A program made the position numbers and the translations under genes. The notes beneath the pieces are model-generated. The model ran no database searches, was not told the origin of the DNA, and was given only the letters and a program-made list of their open reading frames with translations. A stretch of 64,000 bases of DNA, taken from Viridibacillus sp050279675 (GTDB lineage Bacteria > Bacillota > Bacilli > Bacillales_A > Planococcaceae). Of the stretch, positions 1 to 7,388 are shown in pieces. Position 1 is the stretch's first letter. Every line of letters starts with the position of its first letter. The stretch spans positions 95,408 to 159,407 of the forward strand of contig NZ_JBNNUK010000009.1 of NCBI RefSeq assembly GCF_050279675.1. Direction: 5' to 3'.

Positions 1-160
1 AAATAATAGAACCAAGTAAAGCAGGGAAGATATATAAATCACTTAAGGTAGTCCCCATTGTCCAAATAAACTTCCACCTATCCAAGCACCAATAATATTT
101 CCAATAATGCCACCTGGGATATCCTTACCTATAATTAAGCTCGCTAAGAAGTGAAAATAC
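1..160 (-). pseudogene. GlsB/YeaQ/YmgE-type small membrane protein, decayed and cut by window edge
   Basis: Read on the minus strand, the segment gives IIGKDIPGGIIGNIIGAWIG followed by GSLFGQWG, the glycine-rich core of the transglycosylase-associated (GlsB/YeaQ) membrane protein family. After QWG the frame runs into a stop near 45, while the next frame continues as LSDLYIFPALLGSII, the expected C-terminus of the same family, so a one-base frameshift near 50 breaks it. The usual first transmembrane segment is also missing: an in-frame stop lies just upstream, near 165. The C-terminal end runs off the left edge. Family assignment is from remembered motifs; the double lesion makes a functional product unlikely. 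Confidence 0.65.
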
Positions 161-180
161 GTTTGGGGTTAGAATATGAT

Positions 181-218
181 AAAGAGCGATGGCCATTTGG
201 CCGTCGCTCTTTATGTTT
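181..218. terminator. Bidirectional intrinsic terminator
   Basis: AAAGAGCG...CGCTCTTT flanks an inner GGCC/GGCC pair, followed by a T-rich tract on the + strand. It separates the GlsB remnant from brxA. Confidence 0.6.
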
Positions 219-388
219 TTCGTTGCATACTATGCACATATTTGTATTGTGATCTTTTTCGAAGAAATCACAAAAAAATAACATAAGAAGTGAAAAAGAG
301 TGAAATTATACGAAAGTACATATACAATAAGAAGGTGAAAACCCTTATAAATCAAGGAAAATAAATAGATATGAAAGAGGATGAAACG

Positions 389-826
389 ATGAATGCTTAC
401 GAAGAATATATGTTAGGTATTGTAAAACCAATGCGTGAGGAGCTAGCTAATGTTGGATTTACAGAGTTATTGACGCCTGATGAGGTTGCTGATCATGTCC
501 AAGAATCTAAAGGTACTACACTAGTAGTGATTAACTCAGTTTGTGGTTGTGCTGCAGGTTTAGCAAGACCGGCTGTTGCTGCAGCTCTTGAAGAAGCTGA
601 ACATAAGCCAGATCATTTAGTGACTGTTTTTGCTGGACAAGATAAGGAAGCGACTGCACAAATGCGTAGTTATTTTGAGGAAGTGTTACCAAGTTCTCCT
701 TCTATTGCACTATTAAAAGATGGTCAGTTAGCTTATTTCATCCCACGTGAACAAATCGAAGGATTCGCTATGGAACAAGTACGTGATCATTTAGCAGGTG
801 TGTTAGATCAAGTATGTGCGAAATAA
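389..826 (+). CDS. brxA: Bacilliredoxin BrxA (YphP family)
   Basis: Thiol-disulfide oxidoreductase that removes bacillithiol from S-bacillithiolated cytoplasmic proteins after oxidative stress. The 145-residue product carries the diagnostic Cys52-Gly-Cys54 in NSVCGCAAGLARPA, then TVFAGQDKEAT and PSSPSIALLKDG, all typical of the BrxA/BrxB (DUF1094) family; the N-terminal YEEYM favours BrxA over BrxB. The ATG at 389 is chosen because AAAGAGG lies about 8 bases upstream; an upstream in-frame ATG at 371 would add six residues and lose that spacing. Its 3' end overlaps the next gene by 13 bases, so the two are probably co-transcribed. Confidence 0.92.
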   Translation: MNAYEEYMLGIVKPMREELANVGFTELLTPDEVADHVQESKGTTLVVINSVCGCAAGLARPAVAAALEEAEHKPDHLVTVFAGQDKEATAQMRSYFEEVLPSSPSIALLKDGQLAYFIPREQIEGFAMEQVRDHLAGVLDQVCAK

Positions 827-1605
827 CAACGATTGTTACCACTGCAGCAAGACCGGATGCATTATCAAAGCAACTTGCTGAACGAGCATGTACCTCGTTA
901 AAAGTACGTTTTGTTGAGCGAAAAAAGCGTGGTATTGCGAAAATGGCAACATTATATAATGCAAACGTTATAGTTGCGGGGAAAAATCGCTATGAATATC
1001 ATGCGTTAGGGGCAGATGCTCCTTTCTTCTTCCATCCAAGTTCTGCAGCATTTCGTTTGAAACGTGCAGCTAGAGGGGAAATAGATACCTTATTAGCTGC
1101 TTGTCAGCTGAATGAGGGCGATTCCTTTCTTGATTGCACATTAGGTATGGCGACAGATAGTATGATGGCGGCCTTTGCGGTCGGTGAATCAGGCAAAGTC
1201 ATTGGGTGTGAGGGGAATGCCAATGTTGCATTCATCGTAAGCGAAGGGATGAAGCGCTACGACATAACGGATTTACCACTTCTTTCTTGTATGGAACAGA
1301 TTGAAGTTGTTCATTCAGTAGCATTGGATTATTTGAAGTTACAGCCTGACAATAGCTTTGACGTCGTCTATATGGACCCAATGTTCGAAGAAACGATTGA
1401 AGAGTCTACTAGCTTTCAACCATTGCGACAAGCAGGTCTTCATGAAGGTTTATCAGATGAATGGATGGCACAAGCGGAACGTGTTGCTAAGAAAAGAATA
1501 GTATTAAAAGCTCACTTCCGTTCTGATTTATTTGAGCAATATGGCTTTGTTCGAGATACCCGTTTGTCGTCAAAATTTCACTATGGAATTAAAGAAGTAA
1601 TATAA
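814..1605 (+). CDS. Class I SAM-dependent methyltransferase, YpiP family
   Basis: Putative S-adenosylmethionine-dependent methyltransferase of unknown substrate, 263 residues. A Rossmann-type SAM site is visible as FLDCTLGMATDSMMAA (motif I, around residue 105) and DVVYMDPMFE (around residue 187), where the DP(M/P)F pattern resembles N6-adenine or RNA/protein methyltransferases. The length matches the B. subtilis YpiP family. The start overlaps brxA out of frame, and no strong ribosome site precedes it, so translational coupling is likely. A terminator follows directly. The substrate cannot be deduced from sequence. Confidence 0.8.
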   Translation: MCEITTIVTTAARPDALSKQLAERACTSLKVRFVERKKRGIAKMATLYNANVIVAGKNRYEYHALGADAPFFFHPSSAAFRLKRAARGEIDTLLAACQLNEGDSFLDCTLGMATDSMMAAFAVGESGKVIGCEGNANVAFIVSEGMKRYDITDLPLLSCMEQIEVVHSVALDYLKLQPDNSFDVVYMDPMFEETIEESTSFQPLRQAGLHEGLSDEWMAQAERVAKKRIVLKAHFRSDLFEQYGFVRDTRLSSKFHYGIKEVI

Positions 1606-1610
1606 AATGA

Positions 1611-1655
1611 GCTGCTATTCACGGAATCAAAATCGGTGAATAGCAGCTTTTTTTT
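1611..1655 (+). terminator. Intrinsic terminator of brxA-ypiP unit
   Basis: GCTGCTATTCAC pairs with GTGAATAGCAGC and is followed by eight T residues. Confidence 0.85.
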
Positions 1656-1871
1656 AATAAAATATGTCTAATAATTACCTATTAATCATGAATTATTTAA
1701 AGAGAATTGTTAATTTTTATATACTAAATGCCTATTAAATAATAAAATGTAAGTAGGGTATGGCGCTAAAATATCATAACAATATACTTTTTTGGTATTT
1801 TTTTCAATTTAAATCAAAAAACAATATTTTCTTTGAAAACACTAGCTCTTTGTGAAGTGGGGGAGAAAGAT

Positions 1872-3140
1872 TTGAAACTTGGCAATAGAATTAAACGAAT
1901 CAGACTTTTAAAGGGGTTAAAACAGGCAGATATTTGCCACGGAATCATCTCACCAACCCATTACAGCAATATTGAGAATTGCAGATATACCCCTTCTATT
2001 GATACACTCAAGTTACTAGCCGGTAGACTTGAAGTGCCGGAAAGATATTTTCATAATATTTATGAAGATACTACTGAAATGCAAAATATCTTATCCACCC
2101 TGGAAACTAAAATTGAAAAGGAGAGTGTTGAGGAAGTCCGGCAATTTTTGGACTTGCATCAAGATCAATTTCGATATATAGCTTCCATCCGTCAAGAGTT
2201 TTATTTTCTGTTGCTTAAGTTTTTGGCTCTAGTGAAAATGGATGAATATGATATTGCTTTTAAGTTATATGAAAATGAAATCGCTACGGTTGATATTGAT
2301 GAATCACAATTATATGTAGCGACACGTCAACTATATTCATATGTGACTGCGGTCTATCATTTTTACATTGGAAATTATAAGAAAAGCGTTGAATATTTCA
2401 AGAAAATATTACAATTACATGAAGACCCTTATATGATTGCAAGAACCTCTTTTAACTTGGCTTTATCGCATTATCATTTATGCTTGTTTGAAAGATGTTT
2501 GAAGTATGCAAAGGATGCTAAAGATATCTATTTATCTCTTCATGAATGGGATAAAGTTGGAGACTGCTATAACATTATATCTATATCATATAGAGAACTG
2601 CATGAATACAATGAGGCAGAGGCCTATATAGAAAAAGGGTTTAATATATGCCGCGAAGATTTTAGTAGTTTAAAATCACTTTTACATCACAATTATGCAT
2701 TAGTTCTATTAGATAAAAAGCAATTTGAAGATGCATTAATTCAAGTTAATAAATCAATTAAGATTAAGAAAACTCTCGATTATTCAGATATTTTTGTTTC
2801 ATTGAATTTAAGATTAGAAATCTATTTGGAGTTAGATGAAATTTTAGAACTAAGAGCAAATCTTCAAACTTTAAAATCGCATATTCGAAATAACAAAAAT
2901 GAAGCAAGCTTTTTATTATTAAACGCAATGCTTGAATATAAATCGGGAAATTTATCTGATTATGAAGAATTCATCTGTGCAAGTATAGAAATTTTTAAGC
3001 GGCACACAGATTTAAAACAGATGAAGATAGCAACTGAACATTATGCAAACTATTTAGCAATGAACAAAAAATATAAAAAAGCATTTGAAATGCAGTTACT
3101 TTGCACAGAATGCTTAAAAAAACACTTAGGAGAGATTTAA
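1872..3140 (+). CDS. RRNPP-type peptide-sensing transcriptional regulator (HTH_3 + TPR)
   Basis: Predicted cytoplasmic quorum-sensing receptor and DNA-binding regulator, about 422 residues. The N-terminal 60 residues form an XRE/Cro helix-turn-helix (LGNRIKRIRLLKGLKQ then SPTHYSNIEN and PSIDTLKLLAGRLEVPERYF). The rest is helical with repeated TPR-like pairs (YFKKILQLHEDPY, CLKYAKDAKDIYLSLHEWDK, ALIQVNKSIKIKK), the layout of PlcR, NprR and PrgX. The start is TTG 1872 because GGGGGAG sits 6-7 bases upstream; a TTG at 1833 would add 13 residues without a ribosome site. A secreted propeptide gene begins two bases after the stop, with its ribosome site inside this gene's 3' end. This strongly supports a receptor-peptide pair. 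Target genes are unknown; the adjacent PhzF-like gene is the first candidate. Confidence 0.85.
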   Translation: MKLGNRIKRIRLLKGLKQADICHGIISPTHYSNIENCRYTPSIDTLKLLAGRLEVPERYFHNIYEDTTEMQNILSTLETKIEKESVEEVRQFLDLHQDQFRYIASIRQEFYFLLLKFLALVKMDEYDIAFKLYENEIATVDIDESQLYVATRQLYSYVTAVYHFYIGNYKKSVEYFKKILQLHEDPYMIARTSFNLALSHYHLCLFERCLKYAKDAKDIYLSLHEWDKVGDCYNIISISYRELHEYNEAEAYIEKGFNICREDFSSLKSLLHHNYALVLLDKKQFEDALIQVNKSIKIKKTLDYSDIFVSLNLRLEIYLELDEILELRANLQTLKSHIRNNKNEASFLLLNAMLEYKSGNLSDYEEFICASIEIFKRHTDLKQMKIATEHYANYLAMNKKYKKAFEMQLLCTECLKKHLGEI

Positions 3141-3141
3141 T

Positions 3142-3276
3142 ATGATGAAAAAATTAAAATTCGCATTACTTGGAGCATTATCATTCGGTTTATTTTCTGG
3201 GGCCGCAGTTATGGCATTTGCACAAGCTGATACTGGTAAATTACACATCATTACTTCATTACTAAACATTTTCTAA
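3142..3276 (+). CDS. Secreted signalling propeptide (RRNPP pheromone precursor)
   Basis: A 44-residue ORF starting at tandem ATG codons (3142/3145), preceded by AGGAGAG at 3128-3134. The product begins MMKKLKFALLGALSFG, a Sec-type signal peptide with basic N-region and long hydrophobic core. AFA (25-27) or AQA (27-29) are candidate signal peptidase sites. The remaining tail, DTGKLHIITSLLNIF, would be the exported precursor of a C-terminal pheromone. Size, architecture and position directly behind an HTH-TPR receptor match PapR/NprX/Phr-type propeptides. The mature sequence cannot be fixed from one genome; the hydrophobic C-terminus resembles Rgg-SHP or PrgX peptides more than PapR. Secretion and sensing are inference. 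Confidence 0.8.
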   Translation: MMKKLKFALLGALSFGLFSGAAVMAFAQADTGKLHIITSLLNIF

Positions 3277-3311
3277 TTGAACAACACGCCTTATTGTTCA
3301 ATCAATAAGGC
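3277..3311 (+). promoter_or_regulatory. Two overlapping, mutually exclusive hairpins between propeptide and PhzF-like gene
   Basis: Hairpin 1 is TTGAACAA (3277-3284) with TTGTTCAA (3294-3301). Hairpin 2 is GCCTTATTG (3288-3296) with CAATAAGGC (3303-3311). They share 3294-3301 bases, so only one can form at a time. Neither has a clear T-run. The arrangement could be an attenuator or an operator palindrome; function is inference. Confidence 0.45.
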
Positions 3312-3349
3312 AGTCTCTTATCTATTACTTGAAGGAAGTGAGCAAGGAC

Positions 3350-4147
3350 ATGGTCAAAGTTTATATGTTTGAAGTGAGAAAAAGTGGCCATATGAGTAAG
3401 TCAAATATTGGGGTTGTTTTTGAAGGGAATACACTTACAACTTCTGAAATGCAAGAAGTGGCAATGAAAACTGGATTCACGCAAACAATTTATATCGTTA
3501 AGTCTAAGTTAGCTGATATTAGACTTCGATACTTTACGCCAATTAGAGAAGTGAATGCAGGAATTGATGGTACGATGGCGATTGTTCATGCGTTAGAAAA
3601 ATCTCCATTTTCTAATAATAAAGAAGTCATTACCACTGAAACAAATGTTGGTATTTTTCCCTTACAGTTATTTAAGCAGGCGAAAAAGGAGAAAAAAGCT
3701 AAACAACTAGCTTCACATTCATTCAATGAATGTAAAAGTGCATCGTATTCTTATGGTGCAAGTCGTGACCCAGTTTTACAGGTATTGAATGGCTGTGCAG
3801 TAGATGGCGTAACAGAATCTGGGCTCCCGATGAGGAATATGGTTCAAAGTCACGAGATAGCTTATCCTACTGTGGATCAGTCAGTCCATTATTTAAATAT
3901 AAAAGAGGCAAAAGTTCCTACTAGCCTTTTTGCATCATCATTTTTCTTAATCACAGCTAATCATATTAGGCGCTATAAAAATGAGATGTTCACTGAAAAG
4001 CTTAATATGAATGCGGAATGTAGACTGAGAAATGAAAATGTCTCAATCGTCCGCATATTATTGAATGCCCCCCACTTTGCTCGTCCTATTGAAACAGAAG
4101 GAATGACGTTTTATTTAGGACAGCATTTAATACCAATAACTAATTAA
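3350..4147 (+). CDS. PhzF-like epimerase/isomerase fold protein, catalytic Glu replaced
   Basis: About 265 residues with the PhzF/diaminopimelate-epimerase-like fold: KVYMFEV and NIGVVFEGNTLTTSEMQEVAMKTGF at the start, then ADIRLRYFTPIREV, a family hallmark. In typical PhzF proteins the active-site glutamate lies in N(L/F)SET; here the same place reads GFTQTIYI, so Gln replaces Glu. The usual CGHAT motif after FTP..EV reads GIDGTM. The protein may therefore be catalytically dead or use altered chemistry. Start ATG 3350 follows GAAGGAAGTGAG; TTG 3329 and GTG 3338 are in-frame alternatives. It is the first gene after the peptide-sensing pair and ends at a terminator, so it may be a target or effector of that system. 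Confidence 0.65.
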   Translation: MVKVYMFEVRKSGHMSKSNIGVVFEGNTLTTSEMQEVAMKTGFTQTIYIVKSKLADIRLRYFTPIREVNAGIDGTMAIVHALEKSPFSNNKEVITTETNVGIFPLQLFKQAKKEKKAKQLASHSFNECKSASYSYGASRDPVLQVLNGCAVDGVTESGLPMRNMVQSHEIAYPTVDQSVHYLNIKEAKVPTSLFASSFFLITANHIRRYKNEMFTEKLNMNAECRLRNENVSIVRILLNAPHFARPIETEGMTFYLGQHLIPITN

Positions 4148-4187
4148 CAAAAAACACGAGTACTTTTTGTACTTGTGTTTTTTGTTT
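4147..4187 (+). terminator. Intrinsic terminator after PhzF-like gene
   Basis: ACAAAAAACACGAGTAC pairs with GTACTTGTGTTTTTTGT around a TTTTT loop. Confidence 0.8.
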
Positions 4188-4228
4188 ATAAGGAAGAATA
4201 TCATTTAAAAATTATATATTTTGTAATG

Positions 4229-4260
4229 AAAAACCGCCTTGTTCAAAAAGAACAAGGCGG
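4229..4260 (-). terminator. Intrinsic terminator of the 24-residue peptide gene
   Basis: CCGCCTTGTTC/GAACAAGGCGG with a five-base loop. On the minus strand it is followed by TTTTT, so it serves the small minus-strand gene at 4272-4346. Confidence 0.8.
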
Positions 4261-4271
4261 CTTAGTAAATA

Positions 4272-4346
4272 TTAGTCCGTGAAACATAGAGAGCCTAAGT
4301 ATCCTAATAAACATAAAAATCCAATACCAATAGCAACTGAAGACAT
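4272..4346 (-). CDS. 24-residue hydrophobic membrane peptide
   Basis: A very short ORF beginning MSSVAIGIGFLCLL and ending SLCFTD. It has a full AAAGGAGGGAC ribosome site eight bases before the ATG and a strong minus-strand terminator twelve bases after the stop, so it looks like an independent transcription unit rather than chance. The product would be a single membrane-spanning segment with two cysteines and almost no charge. I do not recognise the family. It could be a KdpF/CydX-like accessory peptide, a sporulation-type peptide or a small toxin; nothing nearby decides this. It lies convergent to the peptide-sensing block. Confidence 0.6.
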   Translation of the reverse strand: MSSVAIGIGFLCLLGYLGSLCFTD

Positions 4347-4362
4347 AATTTTGTCCCTCCTT

Positions 4363-4838
4363 TATTACAAAAAGCGAACATGTTTATTCATTATTATTGT
4401 ACAATGAATAATGTAAAAAATCTATACAATTCCTTATATATCAAGGATTTGTGAACAAATTTTTACAAATTAGTACATATATTCGCAGTAAATGAAGATA
4501 GTTTATTTTAAGGATATCAATATAATAGTGAGACATAAAATCTATGGAGCATCATAAGTATGTGTCTAAATGTTATTTCAATAAACATAGATTTTCTGAA
4601 GATACTTCTGTAATAATGTTTTGGCTCAATACCTATAGTGTAAAGTAGGAGTATGAATTATTAAAATAGTTCAGTTAATTTTGAAATATATTTAATTGAA
4701 ATAGTTTATATATTCCTAATTGTATCTTTATTGTTGTAGTTTTTGTACAATTAAACTATGAATGTTGAAACTTTTACTAGTAAGATTCGTATATATAATA
4801 TAGATATTAAAAGATTTAAAAATGTTCGAAAGTAGGTA
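4363..4838. other. Intergenic region, promoters presumed
   Basis: AT-rich stretch between the divergent 24-residue peptide gene and ypjP. One perfect 10-bp inverted repeat, AAAATCTATG (4537-4546) with CATAGATTTT (4586-4595), encloses about 39 bases. No coding signal was seen. Confidence 0.4.
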
Positions 4839-4844
4839 ATGATT

Positions 4845-5447
4845 ATGCAAAAATGGATTCAAAAGTTCCTTGTTGCATCCGTAGCGGTAATCACATTAGG
4901 TGTAATTACGCCGAGTCATGCAATATGGGAAGGTTTACTAGATCACAGTTCCAATGCTAAAGCACAATTTTCAGGAGATCCTACTAGTCAACTAACGAAA
5001 TACATAGAAACGCAGAATGAGTCAGCTATTTCAACAGAAGCGGAACAGTCTTTTGAAGAGTATGCCTTTACAGCAGCAAAGGAACAAGCCTATTTAAAAT
5101 TTGGTTCACGAGTAGGTCCACAGATTAGTGATGAATTTGATGATGTCATTTTCCCTAAAATGCAAGAAGCAATTGAAATGACGGTAAATCGTCTTGATAA
5201 CGAAACAACTAAATCATTAGCAATTACTGAAAATCCAAGTGGTGATTATGCCGAGAAGATTTTCCATGTTTATGACACTGGATCTAAACAAGACGTCATA
5301 CGCTTCCATGTACGTACTGAAAATCGGCCATTTGATGGCTATTACTACAATTTCCATTATCATACTTATGAAGATCAATTCACAGCTCATTATGACCTAG
5401 GAGAAATCTATTGGTCAAAAAATACTCCCCCTAAATGGTTGTCTTGA
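4845..5447 (+). CDS. ypjP: YpjP-like secreted protein
   Basis: About 200-residue protein of unknown function that sits upstream of thymidylate synthase in Bacillus, the same order seen here. It begins MQKWIQKFLVASVAVITLG followed by TPSHA, a signal peptide with a candidate AxA-like cleavage site near residue 27. The mature part has EEYAFTAAKEQAYLKFGSRVG and a Tyr/His-rich end (YYYNFHYHTYEDQF) typical of the YpjP family. ATG 4845 is preferred because GAAAGTAGG lies about 8 bases upstream; ATG 4839 is too close to it. Probably exported; biochemical role unknown. Confidence 0.75.
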   Translation: MQKWIQKFLVASVAVITLGVITPSHAIWEGLLDHSSNAKAQFSGDPTSQLTKYIETQNESAISTEAEQSFEEYAFTAAKEQAYLKFGSRVGPQISDEFDDVIFPKMQEAIEMTVNRLDNETTKSLAITENPSGDYAEKIFHVYDTGSKQDVIRFHVRTENRPFDGYYYNFHYHTYEDQFTAHYDLGEIYWSKNTPPKWLS

Positions 5448-5521
5448 TACTAGTTTACCCAAAAGGACTGTCCACATAAGTTAGATATGCAAATTAAATA
5501 TTTCAAACAACAGATAAAGTA

Positions 5522-5562
5522 GACTCTTCCGCTTAAAAAAGTGCGGGGGAGTCTTTTATTTA
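5522..5562 (+). terminator. Intrinsic terminator after ypjP
   Basis: GACTCTTCCGC pairs with GCGGGGGAGTC (two G-T pairs), followed by TTTTATTTATTTT. Confidence 0.75.
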
Positions 5563-5681
5563 TTTTCAGGAAATATTTAATGCAATAGCAAAAGAATATT
5601 TGATGGTATTTATGTAGGTTGAAGGTTGTTTAAGGTAATTCATTATCATAAAGGAAATAATCTATTATTCCCTACAACATG

Positions 5682-5719
5682 AAATATCTGAATATTACCC
5701 AGGAAATATTCAGATATTT
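5682..5719. repeat. Perfect 15-bp inverted repeat upstream of thyA
   Basis: AAATATCTGAATATT (5682-5696) and its exact complement AATATTCAGATATTT (5705-5719) surround an 8-base loop. Neither side has a T-run, so it is not a standard terminator. It may be an operator or a hairpin in the thyA leader. The rest of 5563-5824 shows nothing else. Confidence 0.6.
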
Positions 5720-5838
5720 AAGGGTGTAATTGTAATTATTTCTTTCATCATTTTAACTATTTTCCGTTATTTATTAAGATAATACTGGGGAAGATTATGA
5801 TATAGTTAAAACTATATAAATTTCTAGGAGGCAGTTCA

Positions 5839-6783
5839 GTGCTACAATATTTACAACTTTGCCAACATATTTTAGACGAAGGAAATGATAAAGGGGATCG
5901 TACTGGAACAGGTACGCGTAGTGTCTTTGGTTATCAAATGAGATTTGACTTACAAAAAGGTTTTCCTTTATTAACAACCAAAAGAACTGCATTCCGTCTT
6001 ATTGCTACTGAATTACTGTGGTTTTTAAAAGGCGATACAAACGTGCGTACACTTATTGCACAGAATAATCATATTTGGGATGAATGGGCTTTTGAAAAAT
6101 GGGTGAAAAGCGATCAGTATGAAGGGCCAGATATGGCGAATTTCGGTTTACGTGTTAATGAGGACCCTGAATTTAAAATTCAATACGAGGAGCAAATGAC
6201 TATTTTCCAAGACAAAGTATTAAATGATGATGACTTTGCTCAAGCATTTGGCGATCTTGGACCAGTATACGGTAAACAATGGCGTTCATGGCCAGCAGAT
6301 AATGGGGAAACAATCGATCAAGTGAAAAATGTTATTGAATCCATTAAAAACAACCCTAATTCACGTCGCCATATTGTTAGTGCTTGGAATCCTGCAGAAG
6401 TAGATGATATGGCTTTGCCACCATGCCATACACTCTTCCAATTCTATGTAGCAGATGGCAAGCTATCTTGCCAGCTTTATCAGCGTAGTGCAGATGTATT
6501 CTTAGGTGTACCATTCAATATCGCTTCGTATGCGTTATTAACGCATCTTATCGCGAAAGAATGTGGCTTAGAAGTGGGTGATTTTGTCCATACTTTAGGT
6601 GATGCACATCTGTATAGTAATCACTTTGATCAAGTAAAAGAGCAGTTATCACGAATTCCACGTGAATTGCCAGAGCTTATTATTAAAACTGAAAAAGAAT
6701 CCATTTTTGAGTATGAAATAGAGGATTTAGCAATTGATGGATATGATCCTTATCCACGAATTAAAGCGCCAATTGCTGTATAA
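5839..6783 (+). CDS. thyA: Thymidylate synthase
   Basis: Converts dUMP and methylene-tetrahydrofolate to dTMP and dihydrofolate. Signature features: DRTGTGTRSVFG (folate/dUMP binding, around residue 20), catalytic Cys196 in ALPPCHTLFQFYV, QRSADVFLGVPFNIASYA, and HLYSNHFDQV. At 314 residues it is about 50 longer than the E. coli type; the extra segment between LLWFLKGDTNV and GDLGPVYGKQWR corresponds to the small-domain insertion known from the Lactobacillus casei enzyme. GTG start with TAGGAGG six bases before it. The dihydrofolate reductase gene follows after 12 bases, so the dihydrofolate produced is recycled by its operon partner. Confidence 0.97.
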   Translation: MLQYLQLCQHILDEGNDKGDRTGTGTRSVFGYQMRFDLQKGFPLLTTKRTAFRLIATELLWFLKGDTNVRTLIAQNNHIWDEWAFEKWVKSDQYEGPDMANFGLRVNEDPEFKIQYEEQMTIFQDKVLNDDDFAQAFGDLGPVYGKQWRSWPADNGETIDQVKNVIESIKNNPNSRRHIVSAWNPAEVDDMALPPCHTLFQFYVADGKLSCQLYQRSADVFLGVPFNIASYALLTHLIAKECGLEVGDFVHTLGDAHLYSNHFDQVKEQLSRIPRELPELIIKTEKESIFEYEIEDLAIDGYDPYPRIKAPIAV

Positions 6784-6795
6784 GGGGGATAATAA

Positions 6796-7275
6796 ATGAT
6801 TTCATTAATCGTTGCTCATGATGAAAATAACGTCATTGGCTTAAATAATGCAATGCCATGGCATTTACCAGGGGACTTAGCTTATTTTAAACGTACAACG
6901 ATGGGAAAACCGATGATTATGGGACGCAAAACGTTCGAGTCTATCGGTAAGCCTCTACCAGGACGTACGAATATCGTTATTACACGTGATGAAAAGTATG
7001 TCAGAGAAGGTATTGTTATCGAGCATTCTTTAGAAGAAGCATTAGCTCAAGCTAAAAAAGAATCAGTGGAAATAATGATTATTGGTGGCGAGCAAATTTT
7101 CCGTATGACACTGCCAATGGCAGATCGTCTTTACGTTACGAAAATTGAAAAACAATATGAAGGCGATACATTTTTCCCATCATATGGAGACGAGTGGCAA
7201 ATTGTTTCCCAGTCTGAAGTTAATGAAACAGAGGATGGCTTGAAGTTTACGTATTTAGTATATGAGCGTAAATAA
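6796..7275 (+). CDS. dfrA: Dihydrofolate reductase
   Basis: NADPH-dependent reduction of dihydrofolate to tetrahydrofolate; target of trimethoprim. The 159-residue protein shows ISLIVAHDENNVIGLNNAMPWHLPGDLAYFK (split motif: the active-site acidic residue sits in the AMPWHLPGDL region), TMGKPMIMGRKTFESIGKPLPGR and MIIGGEQIF (NADPH site). AAGGGGG lies upstream of the ATG. Second gene of the thyA-dfrA operon, closed by a strong terminator. Confidence 0.97.
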   Translation: MISLIVAHDENNVIGLNNAMPWHLPGDLAYFKRTTMGKPMIMGRKTFESIGKPLPGRTNIVITRDEKYVREGIVIEHSLEEALAQAKKESVEIMIIGGEQIFRMTLPMADRLYVTKIEKQYEGDTFFPSYGDEWQIVSQSEVNETEDGLKFTYLVYERK

Positions 7276-7282
7276 GTAAATG

Positions 7283-7323
7283 AAAAGGTTGCCACTGGAA
7301 AGTAATTAGTGGCAACCTTTTAT
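7283..7323 (+). terminator. Intrinsic terminator of thyA-dfrA
   Basis: AAAAGGTTGCCACT pairs perfectly with AGTGGCAACCTTTT. Confidence 0.85.
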
Positions 7324-7388
7324 GTGGTTTGACTATATTCGAGTTAAATAAGTGACAAACTAATAATGGATATATATAAGCAAGTCAA

